Source: Rhabditophanes sp. KR3021
Taxonomy: Eukaryota; Nematoda; Chromadorea; Rhabditida; Alloionematidae
Direction of reading: 5' to 3'
Assembly (NCBI GenBank): GCA_963281155.1
Contig: CAUJLY010000004.1
Location: 2,232,001 to 2,296,000, forward strand
DNA length: 64,000 bases
Shown: positions 26,807 to 38,521 of the stretch, one piece after another
Layout of the letters: every line of letters starts with the position of its first letter
Numbering within the stretch: position 1 is the stretch's first letter
The notes under the pieces: model-generated
Database searches by the model: none
What the model was told of the DNA's origin: nothing
The model's input: only the letters and a program-made list of their open reading frames with translations
Position numbers and translations under genes: made by a program

Positions 26807-27893
26807 TTACAATGATAAATCCTTCAATCCATTATAGGTTTCCTGAAGATGAGAGTTGCATTTAAAAGTATAAGTAATGCAGTAATGCTCAAGTAGTTGA
26901 ATCAAAAGCTCCTTTTCATCAAGCATTTCGAGCTTTTCAATTCTTTCAATATCAACTTTTGGTAATAAATTAGTGTAAACATCACTCATCTTCCATAGTT
27001 TCACAAAATCAAATCCATTCTCCTGAAACCTGCTTTTTTGTTCAACGATCGAAGCACTAAGTGGAAGACCTTGCAGGTGAATTCCTCGTGCACTTAAATT
27101 CTGCACCATTACCCTGCCGAATGAATCTTCCATACAAACTTGTTCGTAATTTACAAATGATACCACATTAAAGAACGAGGACACAAATTTAAGAACTTCA
27201 GCACTCTTGTCTGGGTTCATGTAAACCAATACACACTCAGCAAGAACGATTGTCGGAGCACTTGGATCTAAAGCAGCTTTAGCGAACTTCCCTTTGAATT
27301 CTTCAATCTGTCTTAAGTCTGTACCGAGTAAATGGTAATCTCCAGCTTGCAAATCACAGTGTTGGTTCTCTTGGATTTTGTCACTGAATGTATCAGTTAG
27401 AAGATTATTACCGGGTCTTCTGATTAAACGCATTTTTTTAGCTGTAACTGAGCTAAAATCGAATTCCACGTATTTTGCAAATTTGACTTTACGACATTGC
27501 TTGAGCCACCAATAATTGGTGTCAAAACCTGCTCCAAGTGAAATAATCTGACACTTGTCACCTGCTTCTGCAATAAAATCAGTGAGCAAGGATCTAATTC
27601 CAGTGATTCGAGCCCAGTATCCCCTAGAAATTTCGGGGTCTCGTCGAGCTTTGTGTTGTTCTGAATGAGATGGAACAAATTTTGAGATGAAAGGATCTTC
27701 CCAATAATTTAGCTAAAAACAATAATATTTGGTCCAAAAAATATTTACTTACTTGAACAGCAACGTGCTTACACTCTGTAGCATCATCATTTGTCTTTTG
27801 GACGCTATAGTCATCAGAAACTGAAGAATGACGGCGCCGTCTGTCGATTTGGGGGGAAAGATACGTTTCATGACTATCAGATTCTCCTTCCAT
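26807..27893 (-). CDS. lcmt-1: Leucine carboxyl methyltransferase 1 (PP2A C-subunit methylation)
   Basis: Exons 27893-27753 and 27712-26807 (40-nt intron, phase 0) give 348 aa. LCMT1 methylates the C-terminal leucine of the PP2A catalytic subunit using S-adenosylmethionine, which promotes holoenzyme assembly. Diagnostic pieces are SVQKTNDDATECK near residue 30, GYWAR, the SAM-binding LGAGFDTNYW, an acidic turn in YVEFDFSSV, and ECVLVYM. The C-terminal segment (NYEQVCMEDSFGRVM to ARGIHLQG) also fits the family. The N-terminus is Arg/Ser-rich and looks unstructured. It is the upstream member of a same-strand pair with rpn-2. Confidence 0.92.
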
Positions 27894-30800
27894 TGTCTGG
27901 GCTTTTATGACTGCAGGGTTAGTTTAAGTTAAGTTGGAAGTAGTAACTATTTTGCAAATCTAAAAACAAACAAATTTAATAAGTTGATCAATTGAGCGGC
28001 ATAAAGTAAAACGTATTTTTAGCTTAAAATAAAAGGAACATATCGGTTTTATTTGTAGTCACGAGAGAAATCGAGGCGAAAGTCAGTTGTATTGTTACTG
28101 GTAAACAACACAAATGCATTACTAAGCACTAACGATGAATTCATACTTTTTAAAATGTTCGCACTTGATTGCCAAAGAAAGATTCTACGTTCCAATGTCT
28201 TGGTATGAACAAAATAACAACGTCGCGGCCAAAATAATTATATTTTTTGGAAGTGTTTGTAACCATCAAAGTTCAATTTAATAATTAATACATAATATTT
28301 GCAATGCATACTAATTGTAATGATGATTAAAAATAACAACTGTGTAACACATCCACATGTTTTCAAATAAAAAAGTTCATTCAAAATGAATCATTTCAAT
28401 CAAAGTCAATTCACAGACACTATTATGTATTTATTCATCATCAAAATTCAGCCAACTTCAGATGAACTTTTGTTATTTTGAAACACAAGCTGTTTTTTAC
28501 AATTTTAAGCATGTTGAAACAGCTTGTAATTGACCTTCTTCACCATCAAAAGAGAAATTACCCTCCCATGCAACTTTAAGTCAAATACAAAATGAAACTG
28601 AATCTTTTGATTTCAAATTATTTGCATTCTTTTTATACGACTCATTTTTCTATTTTTTCAGTGCCTTTCTTTGATATTTGTTTAGGAAAATGATAATAAA
28701 TTGTACATATTTCTGTCTTTCTTTATTTAACTTTATTTGTGTATGTATATTTAGGTTTGTGTACTTTTTTACTACCATCTCCATTATCAATTACTTTTAG
28801 GAATCTTCAAATAAACAACAAAAATTCATACACTTTGCCATGGTATTGCCTTTCAATTCTTATACTATAGTATTAAATTCTTTATTTAGTTCTTTTTTAT
28901 ATTGCTAAGTCAAAATTAAACAAACAAAATGTAAATACATTGTAATTGAAGGCAAAATAGCGAAGATAAGTAAAAGGAGCCATTATTCTATATGATGATG
29001 ATAACTTACGTATCATTACATCATCTTGATAAGAGAAAAGAGGTTGCCTCACATAAGTTGTTAAAATTTTTGCATAAAATTCTTTTTTTATGGACGGCGA
29101 AAGTATATGCATAGGTATTTAAAATTTTAACTACTTTGTATTGATAACAATTCCCGATTAAATCAAACAAATTATTTTCTAATGTGTTTGATCCCTTAAA
29201 ATTTACACATTTACAGACTACTTATATTTACTTAGATCACTAAAAGAGTATGTTTGGCAAAAAATGTAATCAAATTTGTATTTGCTATCTACGGAGGTCA
29301 TTATGACATGTGTTTTTGTATCAAACATCCTAAAATCACTTTCTTTTTGATTTATATGGGTGAATTTGTTATCAGGTCAACTAAACAACTAAAAAAATAG
29401 TTACATGATTTTTAAAATAGTAGTAACATGATTTCTGTTTGTTTACCTTATATTTGAATTTTCACTTCAATTTAAATACGCACCTACCTCTTAAAAGGGA
29501 ATTTGAAAAAATAATAGTTAACTGTTTTATGGAGTGTCTTTTTGTACAGTTATTAAAAATGTTCCTACAAATTATTTTTAGTGGTTTGGGTATATAATTG
29601 TTGTCCTATTGAATAGAAGAAATGTGAATTGTTGTATTCATGACAAAGGTTGCTCTATCAGGCAGTATAAAGCCTTTTATTGCTCTATATTTTCGACTGA
29701 AGAAGTCTCTATTATTATGGGTAGCAATAAAGTTTTTTAATTATATTATACATTTATTTTTATCAAACTTGAGAATGTTTGCATTTCCTAATTAACTATT
29801 GTACAGTCAGGGGAGGATTATATAGAAGTGTCTGTAGCGTAGTATGTCTATGGATTACATTCACTCTTCTAAATATATATTATTGTTTTGACTAAAAAAC
29901 ATAATGTGAAATAGATATTTATCATTTCATTTTAGAGTTGTTTTAAAGGGCAATAACTTACCGTTTGTTGGGTGATTACATTTATAAATGATCAAAATCA
30001 TTCTTTTTTAAAATAGCGTAAATAAATTAGTAGTGGTTGTAAATTGTTGAATGATTGAAATGTTCTATCATAATTTATTCAAATGTGAAAAATATTCAGA
30101 CCTTCAATCCTCTCTCCCACTACATATGCATTTGAGAGGATCTTTTTAATTATATAGATATTGAAAATTTAAGTTTGCTTTAAGTTTGCATCCTAATTCA
30201 ATTATATAAATATTTGTTGACTATGTAATATAAGCCATATAATAAATATAATTAGCTGGATAAAGCAATTTATATTATTATTAAAAGCTTGGTCCGTTTT
30301 GTGTGTCTATCTCTCCACTAATATATTATTTTTGTGTAGAAAAGAAGATAAAACATTCGTTTAGAACGTTACATTTATTTATCGGGTCTGAAAACCTTAT
30401 CACAAACAAGATCCATTTGGCAGAGCCTCTTAACATTATCTCTTCATTGGATGTTAAATGTATCAAAATAAAATATTATATCTTATTGACTTGTGTGTGG
30501 CAAACTGATTTATCCCTCTTATATAAAACCCTTTTATTTTAAGGCTTAACACGCACTTTATTATAGTCTTGGACATGCTCTTTTGCCTTCAATTTGTAAT
30601 TAACTCATAAAAGTCATACATCTGATAATAATGTTGAGTTGACCAAAAGAAAATTTATTTATTCCCACTTATTTACTAATACACAAAAAGCTGTATTGTC
30701 TCAAAATTACAAAATAGAAGAAAGCCCGCCTTTCTGCAAACCGAAACAAATTTTGTCAAATTCATATCAAATGCAAAAATGATAGAAAAGAGATTGTTCT

Positions 30801-31069
30801 GGTTAAATATATTCACTTTTTTTATTCCCAAACGATATATTATAGATGTATTTTGACTGCTAGGACAAAAAAAGTTATGTGCTAGTAGCGAGATGCAAAG
30901 GCTCTTTTTATGTTAAAATGTGGTGGAAAAAATATATCATAAAGATATGATAAGTAATATACATATGCTAACTTTGCCATTCCAAATGATCCGTTTTAAA
31001 CTGAACATATTTTTGTTCTTAATATTATCCATTGCATTTAAATTCTTTTCATTTTAGATTTATTTAGAA
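27894..31069. other. Long AT-rich intergenic region
   Basis: About 3.2 kb between the divergent LCMT1 and LEA/Ly6 genes. No ORF with recognisable content, tRNA, repeat array or GIY-YIG copy was seen. Short open frames at 28897-29112 and 30303-30542 have low-complexity AT-driven composition and are not called. Regulatory sequence for the downstream gene is likely here. Confidence 0.45.
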
Positions 31070-32977
31070 ATGGTGCGCCACACGAAATTACTTACTATCT
31101 TGGTTTATATTTTCTTTCTAACTTTTTCTTATTCTTATGAAATGTAAGTTTTATAGTGAAAAACATTTTAAGCATAAAAGTAGAGAGTCTCTTTCTTTTA
31201 AATATTTTTGCCAGAGAAAGTTTATTCTGATATTGGGTTTAGCAAAAACAAAATAGATTGACACAAATATAAAAAAGACTTTTGGTGTGAGAATGTTTTT
31301 TACAACAAATATTTTGAACATTTGTCTTGATGGAAGCTAGATTTGTTGTTTAGTGAAATGAGGCAATAACAAGTCGTAATAAGTTTAGATTATATAATGA
31401 TAAATAGATGCACGTAAATATGATAATAATAGCAAATATAAAATAATAACATCTTATTACAAGTAATGTTTTAAAAATAATTTAGTAGACAAAAGAGAGA
31501 TGTTGATGAACATGCTGGAAAAGCTGTTGATGAGGTCAAGATGGCAGCTTCTGATTTAGCTAAGGATACTAAAGAAGCAATTGAACACGCTGGACATGTT
31601 GTTGGAGATAAAGCCGGGAAAATAACTGATTCAATTGGAGAAAAGGCTGCAGAAGGAGCTGAGAAAATTAAGAAAGGAGCTGAGTCAGTTGCTGATTCTA
31701 GCGATAAAGTATACAAACAAACTTTCAATGCTGCTGGACAACTTGTAGATGATGCTGGAAATGTAATTAGCGATGCCGGCCGTGTCATAGGAAATTTTGC
31801 CTCAGAAACCGTTGAAGGAGTCAAGTCGGGTGGAAAATACGTAGCTGACAAGACTTCTGAAGCTGCTCAAGCTACTGGGCAGAAAATCAAAGATATTGGT
31901 GAAGGTATCTCTGAATCTGCATCAAATGCCGAAGAAGCTCTTGTCGATACTGCTTCGGCAGGAGTTGAAAAAGTTAAGGAAGGAGGTAAATATGTAGGTG
32001 ATAAAGTGTCTCAAGGAGCTGACGCTGTCGCTGAAGCTGGAAAAGCTACTTATAATGCTGCTGGACAATTAGTTGATTCCGCTGGAAATGTTGTTTCTGG
32101 AGCTGTGGAGTCTGTCAAAGAGGGAGGCAAGTATGTTGGAGAGAAAGTGTCTCAAGGAGCTGGTGCTGTTGTAGATGCTGGGAAAAGCGCAGGAAACTTT
32201 GTTGCTGATAAAGCTTCGGCTGCTGGAACTGCTGTATCTGAAACTGTTTCAGAAGGAGCTGAAGCTATTTCTGACGCCGGAAAGAAAGTTTATCACAAGA
32301 CTGGAGATGCTTTGAATGCTGCCGGGGAAGCTATTTCAGATACTGCATCAGCCGGAGTAGAGACTGCTAAAGAAGGAGGGCAATTTGTTGCTGATGCTGG
32401 AAAGGGATTAATGTCTGGAGCTGCCGGATTAACTGCAGGAGCTTTAAATGCAATTGGCGAAGGAGCTCATAATCTAGGAGCTAAGGCTGAAGATATTGCT
32501 GTGAAAGTTGATCCACATCACGGACACGATGATCATGAAGTTGCCAAAGGAAGTATCACCGACGGATCAGAGAAGCCAAAGACAACTGTTGCTCCAGGAT
32601 CAGTTAAATGTTATCAATGCAATAGTATGACCAAGGGAGAAAGTGATTGTTCTAACAGTGAGGAAGAAACTTTAAAGAAGTATATCAAGATTTGTGCTCC
32701 ATTAAAAGACGGTTCTCTCAAGGGAAGTGATGCTGTAGCCTGTAGAAAAGTAAACCAACATATTGGAGAAAATAACCCAGTAGTAGTTACACGCGAATGT
32801 GCCTACACTCTTGATGATATGGGCAAAAAACGTAGAACCGGAAACAAAGGAGTCCTCATGTACTTTGATCAATGCGTTTCCGAAGACAACGAGAAACCCT
32901 GCAACAGCGCAGAAAATAAAGCCTACGTCGGTTTTGGATCTCTTATCTTCGTTTTGTTTGCTTATTTTTTATTTTAA
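31070..32977 (+). CDS. Secreted LEA-like repeat protein with Ly6/quiver-type domain and GPI signal
   Basis: Exons 31070-31143 and 31486-32977 give 521 aa. Exon 1 encodes a clear signal peptide (MVRHTKLLTILVYIFFLTFS). An RQKR furin-type site follows at residues 26-29. Residues about 30-370 are Ala/Gly/Lys/Glu-rich amphipathic repeats resembling group 3 LEA proteins. Longer modules recur: AAGQLVD(D/S)AGNV twice, VK(E/S)GGKYV(G/A) three times. Residues about 397-500 form a cysteine-rich domain with eight Cys, starting KCYQCNS and ending PCNS, as in Ly6/uPAR and the insect quiver/sleepless group. The last 17 residues are hydrophobic, consistent with GPI attachment. A TTTTAG acceptor lies 14 nt before the ATG. 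The intron acceptor is TAGTAG, so two splice forms differing by one Arg are possible. The function is unknown; an extracellular protective or structural role is only inference. Confidence 0.8.
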
Positions 32978-33116
32978 CTGAGTGATTACTTTTCATCTAG
33001 AGACAAATATACTTAAGAATCTTTCTACACATTTTTGTAATCAACATTTGCATTTGTGCGTTAATAACTGCTTTTACAATTATTGTTCATATTAAATAGC
33101 AACCTTTTTGTAATGA

Positions 33117-33122
33117 AATAAA
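33117..33122 (+). terminator. Polyadenylation signal of the LEA/Ly6 gene
   Basis: AATAAA lies 140 nt after the stop at 32977. It is followed by an AT-rich stretch and then the convergent 3' end of the MBF1 gene (whose minus-strand AATAAA is at 33192-33197). Confidence 0.55.
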
Positions 33123-33213
33123 TTTATAAAACTTAAAATACCTTACAAATACAATGGAACATCATATATGGTTTAATTAAATAATATACCATTTATTTAT
33201 GGTGAGGATGGAA

Positions 33214-33714
33214 TTACTTCTTTGCTGGAGCTGCGGTTGTTGGAGCTTTGGATGGGAAAGGTTTGCCCATTTCTTTTCCACGAAGTCTTACGTTTAAGGC
33301 ACGTTCCAACTTGGAGATAATCTGTTGGTTTGGCAAGGCTTTTCCATTTTCATAATCAGTAATGACTGTTGGTTTTTCATTAACTTTCTGCAAATAGTAT
33401 GTTTAAGTGCATTCAATTAATCAACTTACAGTTGCCAAATCTTTTTGACTCATGCCTTGGTCAGCTCTGGCCTTTTGAATAGTTTTACCAAGGCACATAG
33501 GTACACGATCGTGTCTCAATTCATCAGTTTCCTCGTCCAACTTCAAAGTATTTTTATTGGTCTGATGTTGTCTATTTCCACCGGCATTGAATTTCTTTGC
33601 TGTTTCAACAATGGTACCAGCTCTCATAGCATGAGCAATATCGGCATTTGATTTCATTGCCTTGACATAAACGCCTTCTTGCATCTTAGCACGGACTTGA
33701 CTTACATGAGACAT
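33214..33714 (-). CDS. mbf-1: Multiprotein bridging factor 1 (MBF1/EDF1)
   Basis: Exons 33714-33430 and 33387-33214 (42-nt intron, phase 0) give 152 aa, the normal length. MBF1 is a conserved transcriptional coactivator that also acts in sensing collided ribosomes. The N-terminal MBF1 region (about residues 1-75) ends before a Cro/C1-type helix-turn-helix at about 76-132, read from GKTIQKARADQGMSQKDLAT, across the intron, to VITDYENGKALPNQQIISKL. The tail is Ala/Pro/Lys-rich. A minus-strand AATAAA lies about 17 nt after the stop. A small secreted ORF lies 93 nt upstream on the same strand, a spacing typical of nematode operons. Confidence 0.95.
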
Positions 33715-33806
33715 AGTGATAATTTATCGGTATTATACAAGTTAAAGACTAAAAAATGTATATTCAATTAATAAGAGTATACAATACTAATTAATAAATA
33801 AAGGGA

Positions 33807-33929
33807 TCAAAGCTTAGGAAGAGCATGATGAAATTTGTTGAAAAGTGTATCCGTCAATGTTTGCTTGTTAATCGCGTTGGCGACCGCAGTCAAATCAAAA
33901 ATCGTCAATAGCAAGCAGACTAAGACCAT
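33807..33929 (-). CDS. Candidate 40-residue secreted or membrane micro-protein
   Basis: Not recognised. The frame starts MVLVCLLLTIFDLTAVANA, a convincing signal-peptide or membrane stretch, and ends after NKFHHALPKL. A CCCTTCAG acceptor lies 4 nt upstream of the ATG. It can be a spliced-leader site, or it can join an upstream exon beginning ATG ACT CCT TCA near 33993, which would add four or five residues. The stop is 93 nt from the MBF1 start on the same strand. It could be a small hormone-like or membrane peptide, or a chance frame. Confidence 0.35.
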   Translation of the reverse strand: MVLVCLLLTIFDLTAVANAINKQTLTDTLFNKFHHALPKL

Positions 33930-34887
33930 ATCCTGAAGGGAAATTGGTAGAGTGTTAGTTTTTTAAAATGTGTCGTACAATACTGAAGGAGTCATACAAA
34001 GAACAAAAACAATTTAAGATGTTTATTGCAGCAATATGTTTATGTCAATTGTTTGTTCAAATCAGTGAAATAAAAGCCCGAATCATTTGTTTCTACAATA
34101 AACTGTTTTTAATAAAATAAATTAAGATTGCATTTCTAAACATTTAATTAATTAATGTGCATACTTTAACCAATTGCTTATTTATTATTCTTTTTTATTT
34201 CAAATATTAAAATAATACGCTTATATTATAAGTTAATGTACAAAAATGGATTATTTGTGCAAACAAAGCAAATATAAACTACCAATATTTCCAATTTCTC
34301 TGTCTAATATTGTTTCTAAGAATAATAAAAAGGTCTTGTTAATAACCACCCTTAAATTTGACAGTAAACTTTTCAACTCCATACAAGTTAAATGACTCAA
34401 TTGAATTTGTTAATAAAATATTAAACTCTCAACAAGTATCGAAACTCCACTAAAAGTATTAATACAATGTTCAACTCCCTCCAACTTGTAGTTGAGGCAA
34501 GTTATTTTAAATAAGGAGAGGTGTCAACAAAATGCAACATGTGGTAGTGTTCATTTTTTTATATAAATCAATACGTATGATCTTTTTTACAATGTCAGAC
34601 TAATATTAAGGTATATTTTAACTAAATGAACTTACTTCCAAATTCTCAGGTGATCAAACAGTTTAACATGCAAAGTGTAAATCAAAAAGGCACCCACATG
34701 TTTCCAACAAATTTCTCCGTCTGAGATATTTGGGTCCTTAATGCAATACATCTCAATACATTCAAGCTGGCTTAAAATTATTTTGAATAACTCCGTCTAT
34801 CGAACTTAAAGTTTTTTGAATCGGCAAATAATTACTTATTTAAATAATTTTTAGATTCTAATTACACTCTATCAAAAGCAGTGGAGA
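33930..34887. other. Intergenic region upstream of the POT1-like gene
   Basis: AT-rich, no supportable ORF, RNA or repeat. A TTTTTAG about 35 nt before the ATG at 34888 is a plausible spliced-leader acceptor for the downstream gene. Confidence 0.4.
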
Positions 34888-36959
34888 ATGGATTACAATC
34901 AAATTATTGGTTTTATTGGTAGAGTCAAACGAAGCTACGTTGGAAAAGGCAAATTCTAATTCAATTTATTTTAATTGTAATTTATGTTATAGCCTTTTCA
35001 AATTGTGTTATCTTTGAAAATTATAAAACTAAATTTTATAACACAAATGGTAAAATAATATCCAAAAAAGTGAAAATTGAGATTAAAGTTTCGATTCCCA
35101 ATGAGCCATATTTTAGTAAGTTTCTAAGAGAATGGAAATACAAAAGGTTTCTACTTTTTGTTGATGAAAGAAAGATGTTTGACGATGATTTAAAATGTAG
35201 TGATGTTGGTATCCTATGCCCAGATGGATATTTTGTGCCTGAATGCGTGGATTTCTTCAGAGATCAAATGCATCCAGAAAATTTTGAAGTATTTTATCGA
35301 GAGATAATTGATTATGTGATTGAATATACTGAGTTGCTATATTTTGGGGAAGAGTTTAAATTTCAGTTAATTAGAAATTATAATCACAATGACTGCGGAT
35401 TGTTTGTTCGAATTATTTACAAAATTCCCACTCTCAACCCCAATTGTTTTGTCCTGCGTGTATGGGATGGCAGTCAAAAAGTTAAAGCTGTAAAATTTGC
35501 GGATCGAAATACGTTCAAGGAACCATTGAAAAAATACGATTTCCAAAAAGTACCAATCAACAACAAGACAAACAAAAACGGAAGAGATGAAGAAATAATG
35601 TTTGGTCATGATGGATGTAATTATTGTATGGACATCTATGTTAATGATTCGCAGGAAATTGAAAGATTTAATAACTTTCAACCAGGGGATTGGGTATTCA
35701 TTAAGAGATTGGCAAAAGCGAAGTATGGACATTTTGATAATTATTCAATGAATTGTAGATTGAAAGACAACTACGTTGTTGGCAAGCAACTTCCATTTTT
35801 AAACAGACTTTCGAATAGTATGCTTTGTGCCATAATCCGGGACCCTACATATTGGAAATGTTTGTTTGAGGATTTTAATTTTTTTAGCAACAATGAAACA
35901 AAGGAAATTCCAAACAACAATTTACCTGACTCTTCATCACATGCAAGATCTTTTACTAAAAGCTCTTTAATCACACCTTCTACTAAAAGGCCTTTGATTA
36001 CAAGTTCTACTGATTCAGATTCTTTTTATTATCCTCCAACAAAAAAGACTCATTTACCCTTGATAGTTGCTACAGATTTTGCTGACAACATTGATGATGA
36101 AAATAAATCATCACCACAAATAACGCCAAGCAAAGGTGTTTCAAAACAAACACCAATCGAAAATGTTGCACAAGAGCCTTTTAATGAAATCTTATCGAAA
36201 AAATCACCAAAGGAAGAAATTTTAAGTATTCCTTTAAATGAAATAAACTTGGAATATACTGACATGGAACCTGAATCAGAAGAGAAGATACCCTTTGAAA
36301 CTGATATGGAGTATATACCCATAGAACCTGAATTGAAAAAGATACTGATTGGAAATAAATTCACTGATCTGGAAATCACTCAAAGTAAGCCAAAGGATGT
36401 TGAACCGATCAAAAATAATAATGTTACCTCAGTTGATCCTATTAGACAAATGGATACATTAACAACAGACGAAAAACACTTACAATCAGGAGTTAATTTA
36501 GTAGAAGAAAGGCATTCGGTATCTGGAAATAAATTAACCAACTCTTGGAATGAACATGAAAGTTGCGACTCAGTAAGAATTGAGTTAAGTAAAAAGTTAA
36601 ACAGTTATTTTGATTCTCAAAAATCAGAAAATATTTTCATGACCAATACAACTCACAAGGACCCAATATTTAAGTGTAAATATAAGATTACTTCAACAAA
36701 CTCCACACTTGAAAACGGTAGTTATAAAACTATGGAAAATTTTTTATTTAAAAGCGAAATTGTTAATCATATATATGCTATTGTTAATATGCTGATGGCT
36801 TCAAAAATCGGGCTTTTTAGCAAGGAATTGTGTACCATGACAAATTTAGGACTACTTGAATACTTTGTTTGTATTAAAAAAATTGAAAACGGCTCTAATC
36901 TCCAGAATAATATGGAAATTTGCATTGAATTAACTCAGAAAACTCTTTACTCTTTTTAA
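34888..36959 (+). CDS. POT1-like telomere end-binding protein with two OB-fold-like regions
   Basis: Exons 34888-34948 and 34993-36959 give about 675 aa. POT1 proteins bind single-stranded telomeric DNA. The N-terminus (IIGFIGRVKRSYVGK, then FSNCVIFENY) resembles the first strands of POT1 OB1. Residues about 155-285 resemble OB2: FVLRVWDGSQ near 172, then MDIYVNDSQEIERFNNFQPG near 233 and FIKRLAKAKY. The rest is Ser/Lys/Glu-rich and probably disordered. No C-terminal TPP1-binding domain was recognised. The first intron seems to use a GC-AG pair (AAG|GCAAAT); a canonical donor at 34919 also keeps frame but would delete GRVKRSYVGK. AATAAA is at 37005. Confidence is good for OB2, moderate for the two-OB reading. 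Confidence 0.65.
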
Positions 36960-37993
36960 ATTTACATATTTTGTTTTGTTATGTTATTGTTACATTTGGT
37001 CTTAAATAAAGATTTGACTTTTATGTACATATTTTAAAACAACACCAAATAAAAAACATAGGTAATTATAAAAATTACTATATTTACTGAAAGTAACTGA
37101 ATAAACGGTTTCTCAAATATTATTTTTGTGATTTATTAGGTGAAATTTTACACCATTTTCGAGAACGAATGTATTAAATTAAGGTCGGAGCTTGTAGAAT
37201 CCGATGGACTATTGCGAATGATAAGTCCTTTAGCAACAAGAGGAATCATTTTGATTGGGTTCAAATCTAAAATATAAGTAATTAGAGTTAATAAATCAAA
37301 CCTTACAGCTTCCAATTCACATGTATTGCACGATTATTTATCTTATTCACGCCATTGTGTGAGTTCCTCAAACAAATCCTGACATCAAAGACAATTTTTA
37401 AAGTTAAGTAATCTTTGTAAAATCCTCAATTCGGCGCTCTCGTGGATGCAAAATTCTCAATACCCAAAAGGAATAAACATTTCTGCAAGCTAATAATAGC
37501 CACGTGTCTTTTAAAATCCAATTTACAGGATTATTTGTGTTAATTAAGAATGTGATCAACATCAAAGTCTGTTTTTGCCTATTGTTTATTGTAATGGTAA
37601 AATAAGTGGGGTGCTCAAATATGCCAATAATTTTTTTAATTAATATTATGTCAAAGTAACTCGTAGTGCAATTGCAATCTATAAATAATGTCAGTTTGTA
37701 GATTTATTAATAGAAGCTGATAAGCAAAATCGAAACAAACTATTTATAACTTTTCGAGATGTAAAAACAATATGTCACAAATTGAAGTGCTTAAAGTAAA
37801 CTTTTTTGGAAAACTTATTGTTTGTTAAAAATTGAATAAGGTAATTTTCTACTTAATATTTAAAAATATCTTATACTTATTGAATCAAACTAATTATTTC
37901 CGAATGACTTTACAAATAAATTTTATACAAAATTAATGATTGATGTAAAAACTAATTACAAATGTTTTTGAAAGACTTTTGATTGAATTAGCA
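36960..37993. other. Intergenic region with a possible short minus-strand transcript
   Basis: Mostly AT-rich and empty. On the minus strand a 33-codon frame (37249-37148, starting MIPLVAKGLIIRNSPSDS) follows a TTTTAG acceptor and is followed within 20 nt by AATAAA (37132-37137). Upstream splice signals at about 37305 (donor) and 37380 (acceptor) exist, but no convincing coding exon connects. It may be a tiny gene, a non-coding transcript or decayed exons. Confidence 0.25.
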
Positions 37994-38521
37994 TCAATTA
38001 CAAATGGGCTTATGAATTTCAGGTTGTGCGTAGATAGTGGTGCATTTGAAACCGGAAATCCCTTCGCCTGAGTAGTATTGAGAGAAATCAACAGATGGCA
38101 TGAGGTATTTTATGATTAGTTTAGGGCGAGTTGAAACCATGAACAACCCTAATCTTTCATATGTTTCTTTGTTTATTTGACTTAGCATTTCTGGTGCAAT
38201 GTAGAGAACTGGAGTTTGTGGTTTAGGGCTGAAAACTATGGCCTTTTCATTAGATTGCTCGGAAAATTTATTTAAATCGTAAATTTTGTTGGAAGAATAG
38301 CTTGGAATTTCATAATCAAACTCATCGTCATATGCAATTGATTCTCCATCTCGGCCTTCAACATTTACGACAAACATCCAGTCTTCAGCAACTTCCTTCA
38401 CAACACTATCTGGCATTGAAGGTTCAACATTTTCGACCTAAATTATTTTTTGATCTTTATTTTCACATAATCAACTAACCTTCTCTTCGCCAAAAATATA
38501 ACCATAGATATTAGATAACAT
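37994..38521 (-). CDS. Small acidic protein with an LC3-interacting-type motif (TP53INP/DOR-like?)
   Basis: Exons 38521-38480 and 38437-37994 (42-nt intron, phase 0) give 161 aa. The start MLSNIYGYIFGEE is followed by an acidic-flanked EVAEDWMFVVNV. W34-M-F-V37 fits the W-x-x-[ILV] motif that binds LC3/GABARAP (LGG-1/LGG-2 in worms). The layout of a short hydrophobic start and then an LIR near residue 34 recalls TP53INP1/2 (DOR) autophagy and transcription cofactors. The conserved C-terminal end of that family is not seen. The middle is Ser/Pro-rich with tyrosines. It has no signal peptide or membrane helix, so it is probably cytosolic or nuclear. The family assignment is tentative. Confidence 0.5.

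Noticed and set aside
28897..30542. Short frames in the 27.9-31.1 kb intergenic region
   Set aside because: Low-complexity translations with no supporting signals.
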